Part shown: positions 13,917 through 21,009 of the stretch, piece by piece
Layout: every line of letters begins with the position of its first letter
Numbering within the stretch: position 1 is the stretch's first letter
Source: JAZTZP01 sp045637525
GTDB taxonomy: Bacteria; Bacillota; Clostridia; UBA1381
Assembly (NCBI GenBank): GCA_045637525.1
Contig: JAZTZP010000052.1
Location: 1 to 21,009, forward strand
Direction of reading: 5' to 3'
DNA: 21,009 bases
Position numbers and translations under genes: made by a program
Notes under the pieces: generated by a model
Told to the model about the DNA's origin: nothing
Seen by the model: only the letters and a program-made list of their open reading frames with translations
Database searches by the model: none

Positions 13917-14689
13917 TAAATTATAGTTTATCGGGGAGTTTTCCCCGTTCCTCTTTTTGAATTTGTAATTTTTATATTTTCTCAATATTATAGCGATTAC
14001 TTATCGAGTTGCGCAAGCACACGCCGCTTTTACGTCAAAAGCGGCACCAAAACCCCAAAGGGGATTTTCCCCTTTGGAAACCCCTTTAGCAAAGCTCGCC
14101 TTTTTTTCTGAATGATACATCTACTAACAAGCCGGTTAAGAACGGCAAACGGCGCGTCTGATGCGAAGGAAAAGGCCGCACCGTTTGCCTTAACTTGGAT
14201 TTTAGATTGTCCTGTTTTTTTCTACTCTTCACCGAGACAACTTTCTGTTTTACAATGACGCTTATTGAGGAAGCCACGTAGAGAAGTTACAAATTTTTGT
14301 AATTATAGTTTATAGTCTGTTTCACAGATTAAGAATTTTGATTGACAGAAGTTATAGAAAATATGCTTTGCCGGATCTTAGTTGAGGCAAGCGGATAAGT
14401 GCGCTGACGAAGTCACTAGCACCCGCTTGCCGTTTACCGCCGGTTTGCTGCTATGCTGTTCCGACTCAATAAAAAAACTTGCGCGCTTTGCTCTTTGCCG
14501 CGCGGCACGAGCGCACGGAGGGTTTCCAAAGGGGCGAGTTAAGCCCCTTTGGGGTTTTGCGCAGCTTTTGACGTAAAAGCTGCACTTGCTTGCGCACTGC
14601 GCAAAGTAATCGTTATACTATACAGAAGAAATTTAAAATTACAAATTCAAAAGAGGAACGGGGAAAACTCCCCGATAAACTATAATTTA
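13917..14689. mobile_element. Large non-coding inverted-repeat element (composite, hairpin-rich)
   Basis: The ends are TAAATTATAGTTTAT (13917-13931) and ATAAACTATAATTTA (14675-14689), inside terminal inverted repeats of about 62 nt that are nearly identical, including CGGGGAGTTTTCCCCG. Weaker inverted similarity continues inward to about 14090 and 14515. Within it, 14076-14215 is a near-identical inverted copy of 1-140, and an extra terminus-like motif (AATTATAGTTTATA, near 14297) suggests a composite or nested structure. Strong hairpins lie at 14023-14045, 14055-14077, 14526-14552 and 14561-14583. ORFs of about 60 codons across it lack ribosome binding sites and follow the repeats, so I regard it as non-coding. 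It fills most of the 1-kb gap before the glycyl radical operon. Confidence 0.8.
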
Positions 14690-14702
14690 ATTATACACTT
14701 TT

Positions 14703-14736
14703 GTTTTGAAATAGTCAAGTAGTTTTGAAATATTCA
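14703..14736 (+). promoter_or_regulatory. Tandem direct repeats upstream of the glycyl radical operon, candidate operator
   Basis: GTTTTGAAATAGTCA (14703-14717) and GTTTTGAAATATTCA (14722-14736) are 14/15 identical and spaced 19 bp start to start. The second abuts the -35 hexamer. Direct repeats on nearly two helical turns next to a -35 fit binding of an AraC-type or similar activator (inference). Confidence 0.55.
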
Positions 14737-14765
14737 TTGACTTTTTTTTATACATAACATATAAT
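14737..14765 (+). promoter_or_regulatory. Sigma-A promoter of the glycyl radical operon
   Basis: TTGACT (14737-14742), 17-nt spacer, TATAAT (14760-14765). It starts 47 bp after the end of the large repeat element. The leader is about 48 nt, ending in an AAAAGGAGA ribosome binding site. Confidence 0.85.
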
Positions 14766-14818
14766 GTAGATGTCAAAAAAATATATAGACGGAGTTTGGT
14801 GAAAAGGAGATTTTAGTT

Positions 14819-17056
14819 ATGTTTAAAACATTAAATCAGGACAGAGAAACTATTGAGAGAAAATATCATGATCCGGAAAAGGAATTTGACGGTTTCAGAA
14901 GAATGGCATATCACGGTTATGACTATGACGAAACAACAGGTATGGATGATGCAGGAATAGATGCCGGTCTTGAAAAGCTTTCGGCAGAGCTTGACGGTCA
15001 GCCGCATCCGGTGCATAAAGCGAAGCTTTTTGAATATGTACTTGACAATACAAGAATAGATATAAATGAACATGACTACTTTATAGGTATTTATACATGG
15101 AACAGACCAATATCAAAATATACGGTTCATAAATGGAGCAGTGAGGTGTATGGTTCGTTCCCGAAAGCAGCGGAAACTATTGCAAAGCTTGATAAATCCG
15201 GAGCAACATTCGGTTGGCTTGATTTTGATCATACAGTACCTGACTGGGATTCATTAATGGAGCTTGGTTTTCCGGGGGTTTTAAAACGTGCGGAAGCTTC
15301 TTATGAAGCTTTAAAAGCTTCAGGAGCTCTTACGCAAAAGCAGGAGAATTTTTACCGGGGTCTTGAAATTGAGTATAAAGCAATTATCCGTCTTATTGAC
15401 AGGCTTTATAATTATTCTCTTACAAAGAATTTTGAAAAGGCTTTTGAAATTGCAAAATGTCTTAAAAATTTGCGTGACGGTGCTCCGACAAACTCATACG
15501 AAGCCCTGCAGATGATTTATATTTATTTTATGCTCAGTGAAAGTGTTGACCATTATCAGGTTCGTTCATTGGGTTATGGGCTTGACGCAAGTATTTATCC
15601 GTTCTTTAAGAGAGATATTAAAAACGGAACTTTCACAAAAGACGAGATTGGTGAGCTTATAGGATATTTCCTTATGCAGTGGTCAAGTATTGCAAATTAC
15701 TGGGGACAGCCGATATATCTTGCCGGAACCAATATTGACGGTACAACAAAGGTGAACGAGGTTTCATATATGATACTTGATGTATATGACAAGCTTGGTA
15801 TATATAATCCAAAAGTTCAGATTAAGGTAAGCAAATCAACACCTAAGGATTTTATTTGCAAGGCTCTTGAAATGATAAGGCATGGCGTAAGCAGTATTGT
15901 GTTTACTAACGAAGAAATTATAATAAAATCTCTTATGTCAAAGGGGGCAACATATGAGGAAGCAGTAGACTCGGCAATGAGCGGCTGCTATGAATATAAG
16001 GTTAAAGCAAGCGGTATTGGTATATCAAGTATATATATTAATGCTTTAAAGCCCGTTTCGCTTGTGTTTGATAACGGATTTGATACTGTTTCGGGTGAGA
16101 TGATAGGAGCAGAAACCGGAAAAGCAGAAGAATTTACAAGCTTTAAAGAGTTTTATGAGGCATATTTAAAACAGCTTGAACATTGTATAGTGGCGCACGT
16201 TGACGCTTTGTATCAGCTTGAAACAAGGGTGCAGGAAATTAATCCGTCTTTGATGTTCTCGGGAACTATTCCAAAATGTATTGAAAGCATGACAGATGCT
16301 CTTGACGGTGGAATTAATAATCATACAGGAACGTTATTGTGCGGACTCGGAACAGCAGTAGATGCGCTTATGGCAGTTTATGAGCTTGTATTTGAAAAGA
16401 AAGTTACAACTCTTACAGAGCTGAAAAAAGCACTTGCAAATAACTGGGAGGGCTATGAAGCTTTGCGTGCAATGGCATTGAATGCAGAGCATAAATACGG
16501 AAACAATGATAAGGTATCCGATTATTATGCACTTGCAATCACAAGAGCGGTTGCAGATATGCTTCACGGAAGAAAAAATTCGCATGGCGGAGGGTACACT
16601 ATGGAGCTTCATTCGGCACGTGCGTTTATAATACACGGTGAAAAGACAGCGGCAACTCCTGACGGAAGAAAAGCGGGAGAGGAAATGTCAAAGAATGCGT
16701 CACCAACACCGGGAGCTGACAGAAAGGGAATTACGGCACTTATAAACTCGGCAACAACAATAGATTCTACTCTTTCAGATGTTGGCTTTTGTCTTGACGC
16801 AATGCTTCACCCATCGGCTGTTCAGGGTAATGATGGTCTTGAGGCACTTTATGCAGTACTTAATACATATATGAATAAGGGAGGTGCATCAATTCACTTT
16901 AATATATTCAATGCCGATTTATTGAAAGATGCACAGAAGAACCCTGAAAAGTATAAGAATTTACAGGTACGTGTGTGTGGCTGGAATGCACTTTGGAATA
17001 ACCTTAATAAGAAGGAACAGGATGCATATATTTTAAGAGCTGAACATATTTCATAG
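14819..17056 (+). CDS. Glycyl radical enzyme of the PFL/dehydratase superfamily, substrate unassigned
   Basis: A 745-residue glycyl radical enzyme, at the short end for the superfamily. The N-terminal PFL-like domain includes DHTVPDWDSLMELGFPG. The thiyl-radical site is SGCYEY with Cys390 followed by Glu392, the GCxE arrangement of dehydratases, C-N/C-S lyases and decarboxylases. True pyruvate formate-lyase has two adjacent Cys, so pyruvate cleavage is unlikely. The C-terminal radical loop is VRVCGWNALW with Gly721 as the radical residue. It has Trp where many families have Tyr, and an extra Cys720 directly before the glycine. It is the first gene of an operon with a lactonase-like protein, an EamA transporter and a matching activase. 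The substrate is not assignable by eye. The partners hint at a sugar-acid or polyol-like compound (inference). Confidence 0.92.
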   Translation: MFKTLNQDRETIERKYHDPEKEFDGFRRMAYHGYDYDETTGMDDAGIDAGLEKLSAELDGQPHPVHKAKLFEYVLDNTRIDINEHDYFIGIYTWNRPISKYTVHKWSSEVYGSFPKAAETIAKLDKSGATFGWLDFDHTVPDWDSLMELGFPGVLKRAEASYEALKASGALTQKQENFYRGLEIEYKAIIRLIDRLYNYSLTKNFEKAFEIAKCLKNLRDGAPTNSYEALQMIYIYFMLSESVDHYQVRSLGYGLDASIYPFFKRDIKNGTFTKDEIGELIGYFLMQWSSIANYWGQPIYLAGTNIDGTTKVNEVSYMILDVYDKLGIYNPKVQIKVSKSTPKDFICKALEMIRHGVSSIVFTNEEIIIKSLMSKGATYEEAVDSAMSGCYEYKVKASGIGISSIYINALKPVSLVFDNGFDTVSGEMIGAETGKAEEFTSFKEFYEAYLKQLEHCIVAHVDALYQLETRVQEINPSLMFSGTIPKCIESMTDALDGGINNHTGTLLCGLGTAVDALMAVYELVFEKKVTTLTELKKALANNWEGYEALRAMALNAEHKYGNNDKVSDYYALAITRAVADMLHGRKNSHGGGYTMELHSARAFIIHGEKTAATPDGRKAGEEMSKNASPTPGADRKGITALINSATTIDSTLSDVGFCLDAMLHPSAVQGNDGLEALYAVLNTYMNKGGASIHFNIFNADLLKDAQKNPEKYKNLQVRVCGWNALWNNLNKKEQDAYILRAEHIS

Positions 17057-17068
17057 GAGGAACTGAAA

Positions 17069-17920
17069 ATGGATATTATTTGTAAACATCGGTGTATAAT
17101 AGGGGAAGGCCCTGTATGGAACGAAAAAGAAAAACGGCTTTATTTTACAAACGGAATGGGTAATGAAATATGTATGCTTGATATTTATACGGGCGAATTA
17201 CAAATCCGCCCGGTGGATATTGGTGTGGCGGCATTTGCATTTACTGAGGATAACCGTCTTATAGTATCACGTTGTGATGATGGAGTGTTTATATTAAATG
17301 AAGATAATACGACACAAAAATTGTATGATACATCAGAAATTAAAATCAGCCTTGCAAATGATATGAAGGTCGGACCGGACGGAAGGATTTATGTCGGAAC
17401 GCAAAGCGGAAAAAGAGCAGGGCTTTCGGATAAAACCGACGGGAAGCTTTATAGTATTGATAAAGACGGCAATGTTAGGGTTTTGATTGATAATATTATT
17501 CTTTCAAACGGTCTTGACTGGTCAATGGACGAAAAATATTTTTATCATACCGACAGTGATACAAATATTATAAAGGAATATACTTTTGATAAAGAAAGCG
17601 GAGACCTTGAATTTACGGGAAGAGCAGTTGAAGTTGAAGGCGTTGACGGGTTCACCGTTGACAGGGATAATAATATTCTTGCTGCCTGCTGGGGACCTGG
17701 ACATATTGCGGTTATTGATACTGATGAATTTAAAATAAAATCGTATATAGATGTTCCGGCAAAAAGTCCGGCAAGCTGCGGATTTGCGGGAGAAAATATG
17801 GAATTGCTTGCAATAGTAACAGCAAGCTATAATACTGATATAAGAAATGATCCGAATGCCGGATTTACATTTATTCACAAAACCGGGAAGAAAGGAAGGA
17901 AACCGTATTTATTCGGATGA
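17069..17920 (+). CDS. SMP-30/gluconolactonase-like beta-propeller protein
   Basis: A 283-residue six-bladed propeller of the SMP-30/gluconolactonase/LRE family, which hydrolyses sugar lactones to sugar acids with a divalent metal. The expected ligands are all seen: Glu13 in IGEGPVW, Asn97 in LANDM, Asn147 in LSNGLDW and Asp193 in VDGF. ACWGPGHI and SCGFAGENMELLAIVTAS near the C terminus match the last blades. No signal peptide is visible, so it should be cytoplasmic. It starts 12 nt after the glycyl radical enzyme with an AGGAGG ribosome binding site and overlaps the next gene by ATGA, so translational coupling is likely. Its place in the operon implies a lactone substrate or product in that pathway. 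Confidence 0.9.
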   Translation: MDIICKHRCIIGEGPVWNEKEKRLYFTNGMGNEICMLDIYTGELQIRPVDIGVAAFAFTEDNRLIVSRCDDGVFILNEDNTTQKLYDTSEIKISLANDMKVGPDGRIYVGTQSGKRAGLSDKTDGKLYSIDKDGNVRVLIDNIILSNGLDWSMDEKYFYHTDSDTNIIKEYTFDKESGDLEFTGRAVEVEGVDGFTVDRDNNILAACWGPGHIAVIDTDEFKIKSYIDVPAKSPASCGFAGENMELLAIVTASYNTDIRNDPNAGFTFIHKTGKKGRKPYLFG

Positions 17921-18843
17921 AAAAAATGATGAAAATAAATATTTTTTCAAATAAAGTTACAAGTGTTTTGCTATGCTTATCAGCTTGTGTATTATGGGGC
18001 TCGCTTTTTCCTTTAATAAAGGTTGGGTATGCTTCTTTTAAAATATCTGCGAATGATATTCCGTCAATTATTCTCTTTGCGGGGTTAAGGTTTTTAATAA
18101 GCGGAATTGTTTTAATTATCTTATCAGGCGTAAAGCAAAAGAAATTTGATAAGCCTGAAAAAGATAATATAAAGTATATATTATCCGGAGCGCTGTTTAC
18201 AATTATTCTTCATTACAGCTTTACATATGTCGCACTTTCTTTGGGAGAAGGTTCAAAGAGTGCGATTGTTAAGCAGATAGGTTTTTTGTTTTTAAGCTGT
18301 TTTGCATTTTTATTTGACAAAGGAGACTCATGGTCTGTAAGAAAAATGCTTGCAGGTGTTTTAGGTTTTTTAGGCATTATAGCCACTAATTCAGATGGTA
18401 CGGGTTTTTCTTTGGAATTTGCTGATTTTATCCTTATACTTGCATCGTTTTGCAGTATTTTCGGCTCGGTTGTTGCAAAAAAATCAACGGAAATAATGTC
18501 ATCTGCACGTTATGTAGCGTATTCACAGCTTATGGGTGGGATTTTTCTGTGCCTTGCCGGATTGATTATGGGCGGAGAAATAGTGTATATTGATCTTAAA
18601 GCTGTACTGGTTTTTGCCTACATTTGTTTTGCTTCTTTAAGTGCTTATTTAACATGGAATGTTTTACTGGAGTATAACAGTTTATCAAAGCTTGCAGTAA
18701 TAAAATTCGCAGAACCGCTTTTTGCTGTTATACTCTCGGGAATTATACTTAATGAAAATATATTTAAGGTATCGTATTTAATAGCATTAGTGCTTATTTT
18801 AGCGGGAATACTTGTTGAAAATGTAAAAGGCAGGAGTGAATGA
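17917..18843 (+). CDS. EamA/DMT-family transporter
   Basis: A 308-residue membrane protein with about ten helices in two halves. Family features include CVLWGSLFPLIKVGYASF near the start and SLGEGSKSAIVKQIGFLFLSCFAFLFDKGDSW at the end of the first half. In the second half it has KLAVIKFAEPLFAVILSGIILNENI. It overlaps the lactonase stop as ATGA and ends 1 nt before the activase ATG, so it is embedded in the operon. It has no strong ribosome binding site of its own. It would move the substrate or product of the glycyl radical enzyme, direction unknown. It is only distantly similar by eye to the transporter at 2338-3189. Confidence 0.9.
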   Translation: MKKMMKINIFSNKVTSVLLCLSACVLWGSLFPLIKVGYASFKISANDIPSIILFAGLRFLISGIVLIILSGVKQKKFDKPEKDNIKYILSGALFTIILHYSFTYVALSLGEGSKSAIVKQIGFLFLSCFAFLFDKGDSWSVRKMLAGVLGFLGIIATNSDGTGFSLEFADFILILASFCSIFGSVVAKKSTEIMSSARYVAYSQLMGGIFLCLAGLIMGGEIVYIDLKAVLVFAYICFASLSAYLTWNVLLEYNSLSKLAVIKFAEPLFAVILSGIILNENIFKVSYLIALVLILAGILVENVKGRSE

Positions 18844-18844
18844 C

Positions 18845-19732
18845 ATGAAAGCAAAAATATTTGAAATAAAACGCTTTGCCGTGCATGACGGCGACGGTAT
18901 AAGAACGACTGTATTTTTTAAGGGTTGCACATTAAAATGTGTGTGGTGTCATAATCCTGAAGGGATAGAATTTAAGCCGGAGACAGCATTTTTTGAGAAT
19001 AAATGTACGCTTTGCGGAGTTTGTGTAAGTGCCTGCCCTGTTAGTGCGCATAAAACAGAAAACGGGATTCATGTTTTTGAAAGAGAAAAATGTATTGCCT
19101 GCGGTAAATGTGAAGAAGCGTGCATAAGCGGTGCGTTAACGCTTTACGGCAAAGAAATGACGGTTGATGAGCTTATACCGGTATTGCTTGAAGATAAAGA
19201 TTTTTATGATAATTCAGGCGGCGGTGTTACGCTTTCGGGCGGTGAGTGCTTATGTTATGCCGATTTTTGTACGGAGCTGTTAAAACAGTTAAAGAATAAC
19301 GGAATACATACAGCAGTTGATACCTGTGGGTTTATTACACGTGAAGCAATAGATAAGGTAATGCCTTATACTGATATATTTCTTTATGATTTTAAGGCAT
19401 ATGATGAAGATGTACATATAAAATGTACGGGGCATTCCAATAAGACGATACTTGAAAATCTGAAATATATAGATGAATGCGGTAAAAAAACGGAAATACG
19501 TATTCCTTATGTTCCGGAATATAATTCAGATCAGATTGAAAAAACAGCGGAATTTATGAGCAGTCTTAAAAATCTTACAAAGGTAAGAGTTCTTCCTTAT
19601 CATAATTATGCAGGCTCAAAATATAAATCTCTTGATATGGAAAACACGTTGCCCAAAAAGCTTCCGGAAGACAAAGAAATTCAAAATGCGATAGAAATAA
19701 TACAAAAATACGGAATAGAAACGGTGAAATAA
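18845..19732 (+). CDS. Glycyl radical enzyme activating enzyme (radical SAM, three clusters)
   Basis: A 295-residue activase that abstracts a hydrogen from the glycine of its partner enzyme. The radical-SAM cluster motif is Cys28, Cys32, Cys35 (GCTLKCVWCHNPEG). A ferredoxin-like insert follows with Cys54/57/60/64 and Cys83/86/89/93, expected to bind two more [4Fe-4S] clusters. The SAM-binding GGE is at about 132-134. Activases with this insert partner dehydratase, lyase and decarboxylase-type glycyl radical enzymes rather than classical PFL, whose activase lacks it. That supports a non-PFL role for 14819-17056. The ATG at 18845 is chosen because AGGAG lies 8 nt upstream. An in-frame GTG at 18836 would sit within that ribosome binding site. 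Confidence 0.95.
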   Translation: MKAKIFEIKRFAVHDGDGIRTTVFFKGCTLKCVWCHNPEGIEFKPETAFFENKCTLCGVCVSACPVSAHKTENGIHVFEREKCIACGKCEEACISGALTLYGKEMTVDELIPVLLEDKDFYDNSGGGVTLSGGECLCYADFCTELLKQLKNNGIHTAVDTCGFITREAIDKVMPYTDIFLYDFKAYDEDVHIKCTGHSNKTILENLKYIDECGKKTEIRIPYVPEYNSDQIEKTAEFMSSLKNLTKVRVLPYHNYAGSKYKSLDMENTLPKKLPEDKEIQNAIEIIQKYGIETVK

Positions 19733-19794
19733 GCAGACAGGGCGGATACCTGATTTTAAATTTTTACCGTTGAATTTGTATTCATTACAAAATA

Positions 19795-19844
19795 AAAGAT
19801 AGCCCTTAAAACAGAATGAAAGTGGGGGCTATCTTTGCTTTTTT
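19795..19844. terminator. Bidirectional intrinsic terminator
   Basis: AAAGATAGCCC (19795-19805) pairs perfectly with GGGCTATCTTT (19826-19836), followed by T-rich DNA. It closes the glycyl radical operon and, from the other strand, the convergent polysaccharide deacetylase gene. Confidence 0.85.
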
Positions 19845-19849
19845 TTGCT

Positions 19850-20755
19850 TTAGTTTGTGCGAAGATGGTCTAATGTATCGAATGTATATCCCTCGGAAAT
19901 CAGATAGTCCATTACGGCCGGTAATGCTTCTACTGTGTTTTTCTTGCTTATTGTGTCATGCATTAGTATTATAGCCTGCGATTGTCCGTCTAAGGTTTCT
20001 TTTAATCTGTCGAGGAGCTGTTGAGGGGTTTTTGAGCCACCCTCGGCATCGCCTGTTAAACAGTTCCAGTCGGCATGGAAATAGTCGTTTTGCTTTAATA
20101 CTTCTTTGCATTGCTGTTTGATGTCGGCGTATTTTCCGGAGTTGTAGCTTCCGCCGGGGAAACGTATCAGCTTGAACGGATCTTCGCCTATGGTATCTCT
20201 TATGAGGTTTTCCGTTCTTTTTATTTCTGTCATAAACGAATCTGTTGACGCATATAATTCACTATAGTTATGAGCATACGAATGGTTGGCTATGAGGTGT
20301 CCTTCGTTATGCAAACGCCTTGTTACATCAGGATGAGATTCTATTAAAGAGCCTACCTGGAAGAATGTTGCTTTTACGTTGTATCTGCGAAGAATATCAG
20401 CGACCTGTATGGTGATGGTGTTATTTGGACCGTCATCGAATGTCAGATAACATACCTTTGGTTCGGGCGCTGTGATCGAGGCAAAAGCCACGAGGTCGTT
20501 TTGTTCGTTTGCAGACAAGACTGAGGATACCTGAGGTATTACACTGTCGGTTAAGCTTGTTGTAAAAATCGGGTCTTTATGCAGGGCAGAGCGTATGGCG
20601 AAGCCTACCGTATTGATAAGAAGAAAGGCTATAAGAAGCGCGACTATGACTGCAATGAATTTGTACATCGCCATTTTGCGACGCTTAGCCCGTTTATCAC
20701 GAAGACGATTTGCTGTAATGCTTGTTTTGCGTTTTTGAGTATTTGTTGAAGTCAT
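19850..20755 (-). CDS. Membrane-anchored polysaccharide deacetylase (NodB domain)
   Basis: A 301-residue CE4 deacetylase. A very basic cytosolic N terminus (residues 1-30) is followed by one membrane helix (about 31-53), then a linker and an extracytoplasmic NodB domain (about 100-298). Catalytic motifs are intact: TFDDGP (105-110, Asp base and metal ligand), HSYAH (158-162, His metal ligands), RFPGGSYN (198-205), DWN (229-231) and LMHD (264-267). Such enzymes remove N-acetyl groups from peptidoglycan or other surface polysaccharides and can confer lysozyme resistance. The exact substrate is unknown. An AGGTG ribosome binding site lies upstream of the ATG, with its own promoter. Confidence 0.94.
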   Translation of the reverse strand: MTSTNTQKRKTSITANRLRDKRAKRRKMAMYKFIAVIVALLIAFLLINTVGFAIRSALHKDPIFTTSLTDSVIPQVSSVLSANEQNDLVAFASITAPEPKVCYLTFDDGPNNTITIQVADILRRYNVKATFFQVGSLIESHPDVTRRLHNEGHLIANHSYAHNYSELYASTDSFMTEIKRTENLIRDTIGEDPFKLIRFPGGSYNSGKYADIKQQCKEVLKQNDYFHADWNCLTGDAEGGSKTPQQLLDRLKETLDGQSQAIILMHDTISKKNTVEALPAVMDYLISEGYTFDTLDHLRTN

Positions 20756-20794
20756 TATTTACACACCTATCATTTATATATTAGTACAGATACT

Positions 20795-20823
20795 ATTATA
20801 CAACAAAATGCGACATAATTCAA
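20795..20823 (-). promoter_or_regulatory. Sigma-A promoter of the polysaccharide deacetylase
   Basis: On the minus strand: TTGAAT at 20823-20818, 17-nt spacer, TATAAT at 20800-20795. The leader is about 35 nt. Confidence 0.8.
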
Positions 20824-20869
20824 GAGGTAAAATGAAAAAAATTGATTTATTTTGATTTAGAAGATAAAA

Positions 20870-20904
20870 TAAATTATAGTTTATCTGCCATAAACTATAA
20901 TTTA
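20870..20904. repeat. Minimal terminus-to-terminus palindrome of the TAAATTATAG family
   Basis: TAAATTATAGTTTAT (20870-20884) and ATAAACTATAATTTA (20890-20904) are perfect 15-bp inverted arms with only 5 nt between. The same two sequences bound the 773-bp element at 13917-14689, so this looks like the two ends with no cargo. Confidence 0.85.
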
Positions 20905-20906
20905 CA

Positions 20907-21009
20907 GTGAAATTTTTTGCCATAGGCAAAAAGTGAAATCCAGTCATGCGACTGGGTGAAATCCGCACAAGTGCGGGTGAAATCTGCGACTTTTAAGTCG
21001 CAGGTTATG
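20907..21009 (+). repeat. Hairpin array with constant GTGAAAT linker, running off the window
   Basis: GTGAAAT occurs at 20907, 20933, 20956 and 20977. Each copy is followed immediately by a perfect stem of different sequence: TTTTTGCC/GGCAAAAA (20914-20932), CCAGTC/GACTGG (20940-20955), CCGCAC/GTGCGG (20963-20976) and CTGCGACTT/AAGTCGCAG (20984-21003). Loops are 2-4 nt. The linker after the last stem is altered to GTTATG, and the array may continue beyond the edge. The function is unknown. Confidence 0.85.

Noticed and set aside
14086..14277. Minus-strand ORF of 63 codons in the large repeat
   Set aside because: It follows the inverted repeat copy, has no ribosome binding site or promoter, and the equivalent region at 1-140 does not keep a matching reading frame context.
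14340..14365. Possible promoter starting with TTGACA at about 14341 in the repeat
   Set aside because: No acceptable -10 at 16-18 nt spacing follows, and the operon has a far better promoter at 14737-14765.
14382..14576. Plus-strand ORF of 64 codons in the large repeat
   Set aside because: It spans hairpins of the element, has no ribosome binding site, and its composition differs from the real genes.
14819..17056. Classical pyruvate formate-lyase (pflB)
   Set aside because: Only one Cys in a GCYE context rather than the Cys-Cys pair, and the activase has the extra ferredoxin-like clusters absent from PFL activase.
20774..20968. Minus-strand ORF of 64 codons over the palindrome and hairpin array
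   Set aside because: It runs through the deacetylase promoter, the terminus palindrome and three hairpins. No ribosome binding site was seen.
20907..21009. Hairpin array as a CRISPR array
   Set aside because: The constant unit is only 7 nt, the intervening sequences are perfect palindromes of 14-20 nt, and no cas gene is nearby.

Overview
The window looks like chromosomal DNA from a low-GC anaerobic member of the Bacillota, class Clostridia, probably a gut organism. The reasons are the AT-rich intergenic DNA with consensus sigma-A promoters, purine-rich ribosome binding sites, a glycyl radical enzyme with its activase, a clostridial-type 2[4Fe-4S] ferredoxin, a short-form HisG paired with HisZ, and RicT. 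No rRNA, tRNA, phage or transposase gene was seen. A genus cannot be named from this sequence alone.

Layout: (1) 1-1398 is repeat-rich non-coding DNA around two tandem paralogous small secreted-protein genes on the minus strand. (2) 1399-4493 is an AraC-type regulator divergent from an EamA/DMT transporter and a Gfo/Idh/MocA oxidoreductase. (3) 4546-10299, minus strand, is a six-gene run read in the order glycosyltransferase 2, hisZ, hisG, hisA, hisIE, Ppx/GppA. HisZ carries a striking Cys/His-rich C-terminal tail. (4) 10634-13752, plus strand, holds a MATE exporter, a small two-helix membrane protein, ricT and a short ferredoxin. (5) 13753-14818 is about 1 kb of non-coding DNA dominated by a 773-bp inverted-repeat element. 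(6) 14819-19732 is a four-gene operon: glycyl radical enzyme, SMP-30/gluconolactonase-like protein, EamA transporter, radical-SAM activase. (7) 19850-20755, minus strand, is a membrane-anchored polysaccharide deacetylase. (8) 20756-21009 holds a terminal palindrome and an array of hairpins running off the window.

Functionally, the his genes supply four histidine-biosynthesis proteins: the HisZ-HisG ATP-phosphoribosyltransferase, HisIE and HisA. The glycyl radical operon looks like a self-contained anaerobic catabolic module of unassigned substrate. It has an enzyme of the single-Cys (GCxE) type, a lactonase, a metabolite transporter and a three-cluster activase, behind a consensus promoter preceded by two direct repeats.

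The least explained material is the non-coding repeat family. Three loci share the terminal motif TAAATTATAGTTTAT and its inverse, and their interiors consist of hairpins. Where copies can be aligned, hairpins at equivalent positions have different stem sequences that still pair, including several compensatory changes. The window ends in an array with a constant GTGAAAT linker and four unrelated but perfectly paired stems. A 140-bp segment is about 97% identical in inverted orientation at 1-140 and 14076-14215.
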